Positions 56,545 through 64,000 of a stretch of 64,000 nt of DNA are shown piece after piece. The notes under the pieces are model-generated. The model was not told where the DNA came from, ran no database searches, and saw nothing but the letters and a program-made list of their open reading frames with translations. How positions within the stretch are numbered: the first letter of the stretch is position 1; each line of letters starts with the position of its first letter. Source of the DNA: Jezberella montanilacus (GTDB taxonomy: Bacteria; Pseudomonadota; Gammaproteobacteria; Burkholderiales; Burkholderiaceae_B); the NCBI RefSeq assembly GCF_003003055.1, contig NZ_PVTV01000011.1:620001-684000 (forward strand), read 5' to 3'. The position numbers were made by a program, and so were the translations under genes.

Positions 56545-57479
56545 GATTTCGCTCCTTCGGACTTCGCCATCCGCTGCAACATCAGCTTGGACGCAATGAG
56601 AACAACGGTCGTAATGAAGAAAAGGATCAGTCCAAGCTCAAGCAAGGCAGACTTCTGTAAGCCAGCCGCTTCATTAAACTGATTTGCCAAAGCTGACGCG
56701 ATGGAAGTACTCGCAGAGAAAACCGACGTTGGCATACGGAAAGCATTACCGATGACAAAGGTAACAGCCATGGTCTCACCAAGCGCTCGTCCCAGCCCCA
56801 ACATCACTCCTCCAATCACACCAGCTCTCGTGAAAGGCAGGACAACTTTGGACATAACTTCCCAGGTCGTGCCACCCAAGCCGTAAGCAGACTCTTTAAG
56901 CATTGGGGGTACTAATTCGAACACATCACGCATGACAGATGCGATAAAAGGAATGATCATGATGGACAGGATCAAACCAGCAGTAAAGATGCCACTGCCG
57001 AAAGGTGGGCCCGCAAACAGAAAACCGATACCTGGTATGGGGCTTAGCCAATCGATCAAACTGGGTTGAACATAGCGTTGAAAAAAGGGCACAAAAACAA
57101 ACAAGCCCCACATACCGTAAATAATCGACGGGATTGCAGCCAGCATCTCGACCGCCGTGCCAATCGGCCGACGTAACCAAGACGGGGCAAGCTCAGTCAA
57201 GAACACGGCGATCCCGAAAGAAACTGGGATAGCAATTAAAAGGGCAATGATTGAGGTTAACAAGGTACCAACAACCGGCACCAGCGCACCATAGATATCC
57301 TTGTTTGGGTTCCAGTCACTACGCCAGAAAAAGGGGATACCGTCGCGCAGCAAGGTCTCCTGACTGCCGATAACCAGCGAAACGAGGATTGCCGCTAGTA
57401 GGCTGAAGACGACAAAGGCAAAGAGTCGAGTCGTTTGCAAAAACAGGACATCATGCAAGGTACTTTGATTTTTTTTCAT
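56541..57479 (-). CDS. pstC: Phosphate ABC transporter permease PstC
   Basis: 312 residues. Six membrane helices; [67 protein letters not shown] and [21 protein letters not shown] are PstC hallmarks. It begins about 124 bases after pstS, from which it is separated by a hairpin. Confidence 0.96.
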   Translation of the reverse strand: MKKNQSTLHDVLFLQTTRLFAFVVFSLLAAILVSLVIGSQETLLRDGIPFFWRSDWNPNKDIYGALVPVVGTLLTSIIALLIAIPVSFGIAVFLTELAPSWLRRPIGTAVEMLAAIPSIIYGMWGLFVFVPFFQRYVQPSLIDWLSPIPGIGFLFAGPPFGSGIFTAGLILSIMIIPFIASVMRDVFELVPPMLKESAYGLGGTTWEVMSKVVLPFTRAGVIGGVMLGLGRALGETMAVTFVIGNAFRMPTSVFSASTSIASALANQFNEAAGLQKSALLELGLILFFITTVVLIASKLMLQRMAKSEGAKS

Positions 57480-57548
57480 TGGGTAAACACAATCCGCAAC
57501 TACAACGACGACGAATGCTGCATTCCAGACTTCATGTCTAAGTCGCTC

Positions 57549-57583
57549 TCAAGCCACGATTAACTTTGTCAACCGCGGCTTGA
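57549..57583 (-). terminator. Intercistronic hairpin between pstS and pstC
   Basis: On the minus strand TCAAGCCGCG pairs with CGTGGCTTGA (one G-U pair), a 10-bp stem with a 15-base loop. It lacks a T run, so it is more likely an mRNA-stabilising or attenuating element that keeps pstS message more abundant than pstCAB, a common arrangement. Confidence 0.5.
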
Positions 57584-57603
57584 TGATCGACTATTAGGCG
57601 TTA

Positions 57604-58644
57604 TTACAGCAATGGCTTGCCGTCAGCAGCTTTGAGAGTTGCCTTCCAGTCAGCTTTGATCTTGTCTGTCACTTCTTTTGGCAGGGGAACATACTCAAGG
57701 TCAGCAGCCAGCTTGCTGCCGCTATCAAAGGCCCAAGTGAAGAAATCGATCACAGCTTTGCCGTTCGCTGGCTTTTCTTGGGTCTTATAAACCAAGATAA
57801 ACGTAGCACTGGTAACAGGCCATGAAGCATCGCCAGGCTGGTTGGTCAGCACAACACCCATACCAGGTGCGCTATCCCACTTTGCATTGGCAGCTGCGGC
57901 AGCGAAAGTTTTCTGATCAGGCTGGACAGCTTTACCAGCGCTGTTGATCAGTTGAGTCCAGGCCAGGGCGTTGCCCTTAGCATAGGCATATTCAACGTAG
58001 CCGATCGAATTTTGCAGCTGACGGACATAGTTGGCGACGCCATCATTACCCTTGCCACCCTGACCAACTGGCCACTGAACCGATTTACCTTCGCCCACTG
58101 CAGACTTCCACTCTGGCGACACTTTGCTCAGGTAGTTGGTCCAACCAGCTGTGGTGCCCGAACCGTCTGAGCGATAAACCACAACGATGTCAGCCGCTGG
58201 CAACTTGACGTCAGCATTCAAAGCTTGAATTGCTGGGTCGTTCCATTTTTTGATTGTGCCCTGGAACACATCTGCCAGAACTTTGCCTGACAACTTCAAT
58301 TGACCAGGCTTAACACCATCAATATTCACCACAGGTACAGTACCGCCAATCACGGCTGGGAACTGCATCAGAGCCAGTTTGTCCAGTTGCTCACCTGGCA
58401 TTGGATCATCGGTCGCACCGAAATCAACTGTCTTAGCAGTGATCTGCTGAATCCCGCCACCTGAACCAATGGCTTGGTAGTTGACTTGGTTGCTTGTCTT
58501 AGCTTTGTACTCAGCAGCCCATTTCGCGTAAACAGGTGCGGGGAAAGTGGCACCGGCGCCGGTGATATCAACAGCAAAAGCCGTGAAAGCGGCAGAACTC
58601 AGGGCTACCGTAGCAGCGAGACGCACAAAGGCGGTCTTGATCAT
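57604..58644 (-). CDS. pstS: Phosphate-binding protein PstS
   Basis: About 346 residues from the ATG at 58644 with GAGG upstream; the reading frame extends 26 codons further but into the promoter. Signal peptide (MIKTAFVRLAATVALSSAAF, cut after AFA). Phosphate-binding loops GAGATFPAPVYAKWA, YQAIGSGGGIQQITAKTVDFGATDDPM and SDGSGTTAGWTNYLS are complete. It captures phosphate in the periplasm for PstCAB. A Pho-box-like element lies upstream. Confidence 0.96.
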   Translation of the reverse strand: MIKTAFVRLAATVALSSAAFTAFAVDITGAGATFPAPVYAKWAAEYKAKTSNQVNYQAIGSGGGIQQITAKTVDFGATDDPMPGEQLDKLALMQFPAVIGGTVPVVNIDGVKPGQLKLSGKVLADVFQGTIKKWNDPAIQALNADVKLPAADIVVVYRSDGSGTTAGWTNYLSKVSPEWKSAVGEGKSVQWPVGQGGKGNDGVANYVRQLQNSIGYVEYAYAKGNALAWTQLINSAGKAVQPDQKTFAAAAANAKWDSAPGMGVVLTNQPGDASWPVTSATFILVYKTQEKPANGKAVIDFFTWAFDSGSKLAADLEYVPLPKEVTDKIKADWKATLKAADGKPLL

Positions 58645-58699
58645 TTCTCTTACCTCGTCGTGGTTAAAATTGGGGTGCGGATACTCAACACGCACTCGC

Positions 58700-58733
58700 A
58701 TATTAGTCAGCCTGTATGACAAGTTTGTTACAG
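58700..58733 (-). promoter_or_regulatory. Pho-box-like element and -10 of pstS
   Basis: On the minus strand CTGTAACAAACTTGTCAT (58716-58733) matches 13 of 16 defined Pho-box positions. Ten bases downstream is TAATAT (58700-58705). The predicted leader to the pstS ATG is about 49 bases. The left half also belongs to a palindrome GTTACTGTAAC (58727-58737 on the other strand). Confidence 0.65.
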
Positions 58734-58751
58734 TAACAATCTAATCCGCAG

Positions 58752-60887
58752 TTAGTTGGCCGTTTGATTTGCCAAAATCAGCGCCTCATGAAGGCTGAAC
58801 GGGGGCTTACGATTTTTTAATTTAATGTAATCCCCATTTTTTTGCTGCAACCAGGCAAGTTGATTGTCATTGAGCGCAAAAGTGAATGCCTCTTGGATTA
58901 CCCGTTTTTTTAGTTTTTCGTCCAGAATCGGAAACGCCACTTCAACACGTCTGAAAAAGTTTCTGTCCATCCAGTCCGCAGAAGAAGCGTAAACACGCTC
59001 TTTCCCGTCTGCGTAAAAATAAAAAACCCTTGCGTGCTCGAGAAAACGTCCAATGATGGATCTGACCGAAATATTTTCAGATAAACCAGGCACACCAGCT
59101 CTCAAAGCACAGACGCCACGAACAATCAGATCTATTTGGACGCCAGCTGCACTCGCCTTGTACAACTCATCGATCACAATAGGCTCAAGAAGCGAGTTCA
59201 TTTTCGCCATGATGCGAGCCTTTTTGCCTGCCCTGGCTGCCCTTGCCTCGGCGCGAATCATGCGCACCATCGATTCATGCATGGTGAAAGGCGACTGCAA
59301 CAGCAACTTCAGCGTGCGCCGCTCGCCCAAGCCAGTCAGTTGCGAAAATACTTTATCCATATCTTCGCAGAGACGAGTGTCCGCTGTCAGCAAACCGAAG
59401 TCGGAGTACAGCGCAGCTGTCCGGGGGTGGTAATTACCGGTGCCTAAATGCCCATAGCGGCGAATGCGGCCTTTTTCGCGCCTCAGCACCAACGCCATCT
59501 TAGCGTGCGTCTTGTGACCGACCACTCCGTAAACCACATGCGCACCAACCTCTTCAAGCCTTGCTGCCCAGTTGATGTTGGTTTGTTCATCAAAGCGCGC
59601 CATAAGTTCAACGACAACGGTTACTTCTTTGCCTGCCTTCGCAGCAGCCAGTAGCAATCTCATCAGCTCTGAGTCTTCGCCGGTGCGATAGATAGTTTGT
59701 TTAATTGCAACAACCTCTGGATCGAGCGCCGCTGCCGTCAAAAAATCAATGACTGGCTGAAAGGACTGATAAGGATGATGAAGCAACTGATCGCCGGCAG
59801 CGATCGCTTCGAACAAAGCACCAGGGCGGGTCAAAGGTCGATCAAAGGGCGCAGGAATCGGCGCAACGTATTCAGGAAACAATAAATCGGGCCGATGAAC
59901 CGCCGAACAAATCTGCATCAGTCTTGAGAGATTGACAGGACCATTGACACGATAGGTGTCAGCATCAGACAGAGAAAACTCGTTTTGCAGATACTCCTCA
60001 ATATGCCGAGGCATCGTCTGATCGACCTCAAGCCGCACTGCAGACCCGAAATTACGTTGCGACAGCTCACCTTGCAACGCGTGCCGCAGATTGGTGACCT
60101 CCTCTTCATCCACAAACAGATCGCTGTTGCGTGTCACCCGCCACTGATAGCACCCTTGCATCTCCATGCCCGGAAACAATTCGCCTACAAAGGCACGCAG
60201 CAAGGAAGTCAGCAAAATATAGCCGTTCGGCTGGCCCGACACGGAAGGAGGCATTTTAATCAGGCGAGGTAAAGCGCGTGGTGCCTGCACAACGGCAATG
60301 GTCGACTTACGGCCAAAGGCGTCATGGCCCGACAAGGGCAAAATAAAATTCAGGCTTTTGTTGTAAACCCTGGGGAAAGGATGAGCAGGATCCAACCCGA
60401 TAGGCGTTAACAGCGGCATCACGTCGCGGGTAAACACCTCGTGCGCCCATTTGGTCTGAGCAGCATTCCAGTCAAACGCATGGTGAACCAAAATGCCTTC
60501 GGCTTTGAGTGCGGGCCAGACGGCATCTTCAAGCAAATCGTATTGTCGCTGCACCAACTGATGAACAGCCTGCTGCACGCGTTCAAAAGCCTGTTCAGCG
60601 CTGAAGCCGTCAGCGCCCGCTGCATTCGGGTATTGACGCAATTGTTCTTTAAGGCTAGATACCCGGATCTCGAAAAACTCGTCAAGGTTGGAACTAACGA
60701 TGCAGATGTAGCGTAATCGCTCAAGGGCAGGCGTGTCAGCTCGCTCAGCCATCGCAAGCACACGTTCATTAAACTTGATGAGAGACAACTCTCGGTTCAG
60801 CAATCTCGACTGGTTATCGGGGTCGCGTTTTGGGTCAGATTTGTTTCTGGAAGTCGTCGCACTTGTCTTATTTGTTCTGGTAACCAT
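58752..60887 (-). CDS. ppk: Polyphosphate kinase 1
   Basis: About 711 residues from the ATG at 60887; an earlier opening at 61016 adds a basic stretch not found in PPK1. LLNRELSLIKFNERVLAMAE opens the N domain. Catalytic histidines lie in GHKTHAKMALVLRRE and HARVFYFYADG, with RRYGHLGTGNYHPRTAALY between. It polymerises the ATP gamma-phosphate to polyphosphate. It is divergent from ppx and followed by pstS 107 bases on. Confidence 0.95.
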   Translation of the reverse strand: MVTRTNKTSATTSRNKSDPKRDPDNQSRLLNRELSLIKFNERVLAMAERADTPALERLRYICIVSSNLDEFFEIRVSSLKEQLRQYPNAAGADGFSAEQAFERVQQAVHQLVQRQYDLLEDAVWPALKAEGILVHHAFDWNAAQTKWAHEVFTRDVMPLLTPIGLDPAHPFPRVYNKSLNFILPLSGHDAFGRKSTIAVVQAPRALPRLIKMPPSVSGQPNGYILLTSLLRAFVGELFPGMEMQGCYQWRVTRNSDLFVDEEEVTNLRHALQGELSQRNFGSAVRLEVDQTMPRHIEEYLQNEFSLSDADTYRVNGPVNLSRLMQICSAVHRPDLLFPEYVAPIPAPFDRPLTRPGALFEAIAAGDQLLHHPYQSFQPVIDFLTAAALDPEVVAIKQTIYRTGEDSELMRLLLAAAKAGKEVTVVVELMARFDEQTNINWAARLEEVGAHVVYGVVGHKTHAKMALVLRREKGRIRRYGHLGTGNYHPRTAALYSDFGLLTADTRLCEDMDKVFSQLTGLGERRTLKLLLQSPFTMHESMVRMIRAEARAARAGKKARIMAKMNSLLEPIVIDELYKASAAGVQIDLIVRGVCALRAGVPGLSENISVRSIIGRFLEHARVFYFYADGKERVYASSADWMDRNFFRRVEVAFPILDEKLKKRVIQEAFTFALNDNQLAWLQQKNGDYIKLKNRKPPFSLHEALILANQTAN

Positions 60888-60954
60888 ATCAACTATTCTG
60901 GTGATTGTGCTTCGACTCTTTTTATACACCACTTTTAAGCGCGGCTTAATGATG

Positions 60955-60988
60955 TTGTCACATTTTGGTGGTTTAGTGAATCTATAAT
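60955..60988 (+). promoter_or_regulatory. Possible Pho-box and -10 of ppx
   Basis: TTGTCACATTTTGGTGGT (60955-60972) matches only 9 of 16 Pho-box positions, but a perfect TATAAT lies exactly ten bases downstream at 60983-60988, the same spacing as in the stronger boxes. The ppx ATG follows 27 bases after the -10. The -10 is convincing; PhoB control is uncertain. Confidence 0.4.
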
Positions 60989-61015
60989 CAGTGACTTTTA
61001 TTTTTATGGGTTGCA

Positions 61016-62503
61016 ATGGAACATCTTCTGGCGGCTGTCGACCTGGGATCGAATAGTTTCAGACTATCCATCGGTCGCGTATCGATGCAAAACGGCATCA
61101 AGCATATTTATCAAATCGATAGACTAAAAGAAACGGTCAGACTGGCAGCAGGGCTAAATGCCGCCAAAATTCTCGACGACGTATCGATCGAAAAAGCGAT
61201 TGAGGTTTTACATCGGTTTGGCGAACGCTTGAGAAGCTTCCACCCCGATCGGGTCAGAGCAGTCGCAACCAACACGTTCAGGGTAGCCAGAAATGTCCCC
61301 GATTTTCTTCCTCGTGCCGAGGCCGCGCTTGGTTTTCCCATAGAAGTCATTGCGGGCCGCGAAGAAGCTCGACTGATCTACACCGGTGTGAGCCACACCC
61401 TGCCGGCGTCGATCGATAAAAGACTGGTGATCGACATCGGTGGCGGCTCGACTGAGGTCATTATCGGTAAGGGTGACGAACCGCTGTTGATCTCTTCGCT
61501 TTATATGGGCTGTGTGAGCTACAGCCGGCAGTTTTTCCCTGACGGGGTGGTCGACGCCCACTCGATGAAAATGGCTGAAGTTGCCGCCAGGCGTGAACTC
61601 GAAGTCATCACCAAGCCTTACAGAAAAATGGGCTGGTCTGCTGCCTTCGGTTCGTCTGGCACGGCTAAGGCGCTGTTTGCCATCCTCAAAGAAGGAAACT
61701 TATCAGACACCGGCATTACCCTTGAGGGTTTAACCCGGCTACGGGACAAAATCATCAAGGCTGGGCGTGCTGTCCCGGAGGATTTGCCCGGGATGAAGAT
61801 AGAAAGAGCCGACGTATTACCTGGTGGCTTGGCCATCATGCGCGCTTTTTTTGATGAACTCCAGGTTGATCGAATGCAAACGGGCGACGGTGCCTTGCGT
61901 CTGGGCGTTTTAGTGGATCTGGCTGGTCGTGAAGAGGCGCACGACCGAAGGGATGAATCGGTCAAGGCGTTCATGCGACGCTATCAAATCGATGCGAAGC
62001 AAGCCTTACGCGTGAAAACCATCGCGCTAAATTTATTTACGGCACTTTTGCCAGAACGTACTGAGCAAGACGAGGTCCGTCACGCCTTGAGTTGGGCAGC
62101 TGACCTGCATGAGATCGGCTTATCGATTGCACAGGCGGGCTATCACAAACACAGTGCTTATATCCTGAATAATGCAGATATGCCGGGATTTTCACGTGTT
62201 GATCAATCGGCGATGGCGCTGCTAGCACTGGCTCATACCGGCAAGTTGTCTAAAGTACAAAGTTGGGTCAAACAACGTGAACAGTGGCTGGCTATTCTGT
62301 GCTTACGACTAGCTGTTCTTTTGTGCCGGCGCCGAATGGATATGCCTACCGTGCCCTTAAGTGTGAGTGTCAAAAACACGTCGATCGTTGTCAAGGTAGA
62401 CAAGAAATGGCTTGGCAACCATCCATTAACCGACTTTTCGCTGCATGGCGAAGAAGAAGAATGGTCCAAAGTTAATTTTAATTTCGAGCTGATCCCGGTA
62501 TAG
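61016..62503 (+). CDS. ppx: Exopolyphosphatase
   Basis: 495 residues. ASKHA-fold with AAVDLGSNSFRLSIGRV (phosphate 1), VIDIGGGSTEVIIG (phosphate 2), GREEARLIYTGV and the C-terminal HD-like domain (SWAADLHEIGLSIAQAGYHKHSAYI). It releases phosphate from polyphosphate and may also act on pppGpp. Divergent from ppk with 128 bases between. It is convergent with the olsB-like gene; a short perfect hairpin GAGGGC / GCCCTC at 62508-62522 lies between them. Confidence 0.94.
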   Translation: MEHLLAAVDLGSNSFRLSIGRVSMQNGIKHIYQIDRLKETVRLAAGLNAAKILDDVSIEKAIEVLHRFGERLRSFHPDRVRAVATNTFRVARNVPDFLPRAEAALGFPIEVIAGREEARLIYTGVSHTLPASIDKRLVIDIGGGSTEVIIGKGDEPLLISSLYMGCVSYSRQFFPDGVVDAHSMKMAEVAARRELEVITKPYRKMGWSAAFGSSGTAKALFAILKEGNLSDTGITLEGLTRLRDKIIKAGRAVPEDLPGMKIERADVLPGGLAIMRAFFDELQVDRMQTGDGALRLGVLVDLAGREEAHDRRDESVKAFMRRYQIDAKQALRVKTIALNLFTALLPERTEQDEVRHALSWAADLHEIGLSIAQAGYHKHSAYILNNADMPGFSRVDQSAMALLALAHTGKLSKVQSWVKQREQWLAILCLRLAVLLCRRRMDMPTVPLSVSVKNTSIVVKVDKKWLGNHPLTDFSLHGEEEEWSKVNFNFELIPV

Positions 62504-62527
62504 GCAAGAGGGCGTAGCCCTCATACC

Positions 62528-63307
62528 TTAAACGGAAAAGCCAAAATGCTTGCGGTATCTCGACCCCATCTCACTGACTGACAACAGCATCGGGAAATCC
62601 GCCGTGTTGAAATCCGGATCCCAAGCTGGTTCGCCACAAACTTTGGCGCCGAGTTTAAGGTAGCCCTTCAACAATGCGGGGACTTCTGCAGGAAGTTCAC
62701 TGTCGAGTTGTTCGACCGGATAGCGATGCAAAGGCTGGACGCGAGGCGTGCCAGCAGCTGTGACATCCTGTCGGACGTGGCGCCATACTTTAGCTGCCGT
62801 GTTGCCATCGTCACGCAGGCTCACGCTCGCGCATCCAAAAACATGCTCGTACTGGCCTTGCTTGAGAATCTCAGCCAAACCCGACCAGAGCATCATCAAG
62901 ACACCGCCGTGACGAAAGTCTTCATGGATACAGGCACGACCAAATTCAACCAATGTGTTTTTTATTGAACCCAGACCAGTCAGATCAAACTCAGACTCTG
63001 AGTAGTACCCACCGGCGCGCTTGGCTTGATGAGGTGTCAATACCCTGTAGGTGCCAACGACACGATCTGAATTAAGTTCACGCACCATCAGATGCTCGCA
63101 ATACGGATCAAAATCATCACGATCGATCCCATCGCTATTGTCACCGAGGACCGCACCGTACTCACCACTGAAGACGTCGTAGCGCAGCCGCTGAATCAGT
63201 TCTATCTCTTCATCATTCTGCGCCAAACCGACGACGAGGCCCGTTTGCTCATTGGACGATGAGGGAAGGGTAAACAGACTAGCAGCGCTTCGGACCAATT
63301 CGAGCAT
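62528..63307 (-). CDS. olsB: OlsB-like ornithine lipid N-acyltransferase (GNAT fold)
   Basis: 259 residues. RLRYDVFSGEYGAV, DDFDPYCEHLMVRE, VVGTYRVLTPHQAKRAGGYYSESEFDLTGL and LVEFGRACIHEDFRHGGVLMMLW are the run of conserved blocks of OlsB (PF13444), which moves a 3-hydroxyacyl chain from ACP to ornithine, the first step to phosphorus-free ornithine lipids. AGGAG lies nine bases before the start. A Pho-box-like element precedes it. The second enzyme, OlsA, is not in this window. Burkholderia species carry olsB near their pst/ppk/ppx genes, which fits. Confidence 0.82.
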   Translation of the reverse strand: MLELVRSAASLFTLPSSSNEQTGLVVGLAQNDEEIELIQRLRYDVFSGEYGAVLGDNSDGIDRDDFDPYCEHLMVRELNSDRVVGTYRVLTPHQAKRAGGYYSESEFDLTGLGSIKNTLVEFGRACIHEDFRHGGVLMMLWSGLAEILKQGQYEHVFGCASVSLRDDGNTAAKVWRHVRQDVTAAGTPRVQPLHRYPVEQLDSELPAEVPALLKGYLKLGAKVCGEPAWDPDFNTADFPMLLSVSEMGSRYRKHFGFSV

Positions 63308-63345
63308 GTTGCGTAACTCCTGTGTAATGGGAGTAGTGTGAAGCT

Positions 63346-63379
63346 GTCATATTTCAACAACGTTACCGTAACATGAAAG
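63346..63379 (-). promoter_or_regulatory. Pho-box-like element and -10 of olsB
   Basis: On the minus strand CTTTCATGTTACGGTAAC (63362-63379) matches 10 of 16 Pho-box positions; its first half is identical to that of the phosphatase box and its second half resembles the first half of the pstS box. Ten bases downstream is TATGAC (63346-63351). The leader to the ATG is about 32 bases with a good ribosome site. Confidence 0.5.
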
Positions 63380-63410
63380 TTTTGTGATCGCTAAGTTTAT
63401 TTTTAACTTA

Positions 63411-64000
63411 TCAGGCAGTTAAGTCCACTGCGGCAAGCAGTTGCACGCACGACTCGGCCAGCGCGTCATCATCAGCTTCGACCATTAACCTAAGTTTAGG
63501 CTCGGTACCTGACGCGCGGATCAACACCCGACCCCGCTCTCCCAGCAGGTGCTCCGCGCTTTCGCGCGCCAGTTGTAAGCCAACATGCTTAGCCCAATCG
63601 GATCCTGGTTTGAGTGGCACATTAACCATTTTCTGCGGATAAAGCTGCAAATCGGATATCCAGTCTGCCAGCGATCGGCCACTGCGCTGGAGCGCTGCTA
63701 ACACTTGTAGTCCGGCGATAATCCCATCTCCTGTCGTATGGCAATCAAGGCATAGCAAATGTCCCGAACCCTCTCCGCCCAATATCCAGCCGTGCTCTTT
63801 TAACTGCTCAAGCACGTAGCGATCGCCCACCTGAGCCCGCACAAACGGAATATTGAGTCGTTTCATCTCACGCTCGAAGCCATAATTCGTCATGAGCGTG
63901 CCCACAACGCCTGCGACAGGTCCTCTTGTCAGTCGCTCTCGTACAAGCGCAAACAACAGCTCATCGCCATTAAAGACTCGACCGCTCGCATCGACCATCT
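63411..64000 (-). CDS. glmM: Phosphoglucosamine mutase (partial, N-terminus beyond right edge)
   Basis: C-terminal about 196 residues. MVDASGRVFNGDELLF holds the sugar-binding region entry, GGEGSGHLLCLDCHTTGDGI is the sugar-specificity loop and RASGTEPKLRLMVE is the phosphate-binding loop. It converts glucosamine-6-phosphate to glucosamine-1-phosphate for peptidoglycan and lipid A. The active-site serine is beyond the edge. The olsB-like gene follows by 103 bases on the same strand. Confidence 0.95.
   Translation of the reverse strand, partial: MVDASGRVFNGDELLFALVRERLTRGPVAGVVGTLMTNYGFEREMKRLNIPFVRAQVGDRYVLEQLKEHGWILGGEGSGHLLCLDCHTTGDGIIAGLQVLAALQRSGRSLADWISDLQLYPQKMVNVPLKPGSDWAKHVGLQLARESAEHLLGERGRVLIRASGTEPKLRLMVEADDDALAESCVQLLAAVDLTA

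Noticed and set aside
58645-58722. N-terminal extension of pstS
   Set aside because: Would precede a normal signal peptide and overlap the predicted promoter and leader.
60888-61016. N-terminal extension of ppk to 61016
   Set aside because: Extra residues are absent from PPK1 and cover the ppx promoter region.
1-64000. CRISPR arrays, insertion sequences, prophage or integron features
   Set aside because: No regular repeat-spacer pattern, transposase, integrase or phage genes were seen on either strand.

Overview
The window reads as chromosomal DNA of a betaproteobacterium of the order Burkholderiales, most likely the family Alcaligenaceae (Bordetella/Achromobacter/Orrella side). The basis is gene order and protein character: cysS, an AlkA-like glycosylase, accA, tilS, lysC and tRNA-Ser in one run; dapA followed by bamC; glmM, olsB, ppx, ppk and pst in one run; and a Bug/TctC-type binding protein at the left edge. 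Genus is inference. Base composition looks moderate, near half GC by eye. I saw no insertion sequence, prophage, CRISPR array or rRNA operon, so most of the window is ordinary chromosome with four tRNA genes (Ser-GCU, Arg-UCU, His-GUG, Pro-UGG).

Layout. 1-5.1 kb: accessory signalling and binding-protein region, with a truncated TctC-type protein, two ABC_sub_bind lipoprotein-like binding proteins and, between them, a membrane adenylate cyclase with Cache and HAMP domains. 5.2-11 kb: tRNA-Ser, lysC, tilS, accA, DNA glycosylase and cysS, all on the minus strand. 11-20.6 kb: TPR protein, a cyclophilin with an odd signal-peptide extension, lpxH, uppP, a TerC/CBS protein, suhB, trmJ, cysE, pcaIJ and an MgtC-like protein. 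20.8-25.4 kb: periplasmic thioredoxin, a stump of a CcdA-type gene, mutS and the L16 hydroxylase roxA. 25.4-30.6 kb: complete urease operon ureDABCEFG, divergent from the chromate transporter chrA. 32-46 kb: bamC, dapA, an M50 protease, a YciO-type protein, tRNA-Arg, a YoaK-type membrane protein, a solute-binding-like protein without signal peptide, cardiolipin synthase, tRNA-His, an IlvD/Edd sugar-acid dehydratase, a GT39-type glycosyltransferase, an MFS permease, an amidase, a FolM-like reductase and folB.

46.4-63.4 kb is the most interesting part: a phosphate-starvation island. It holds dgkA, an Agt-like GT4 glycosyltransferase, a PlcP-like metallophosphoesterase, an outer-membrane barrel, a second GT4 paralogue, PPK2, a small beta-sandwich exported protein, a large alkaline phosphatase, tRNA-Pro, pstBACS, ppk, ppx and an OlsB-like ornithine-lipid acyltransferase; glmM is cut by the right edge. 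Upstream of plcP, phoA, pstS, ppx and olsB I find, by hand, an 18-nt Pho-box-like element placed exactly 10 bp upstream of a -10-like hexamer. The inference is one PhoB-controlled programme: take up and release phosphate (Pst, PhoA), store and mobilise polyphosphate (PPK1, PPK2, PPX), and replace phospholipids by glycolipids and ornithine lipids (PlcP, two GT4 enzymes, OlsB), with DgkA recycling diacylglycerol. The usual phoU-phoB-phoR genes are not in this window.

Other points: a CcdA-type gene cut to 53 codons, a cyclophilin that may be made in two forms from two starts, and an adenylate cyclase enclosed by two orphan binding proteins.
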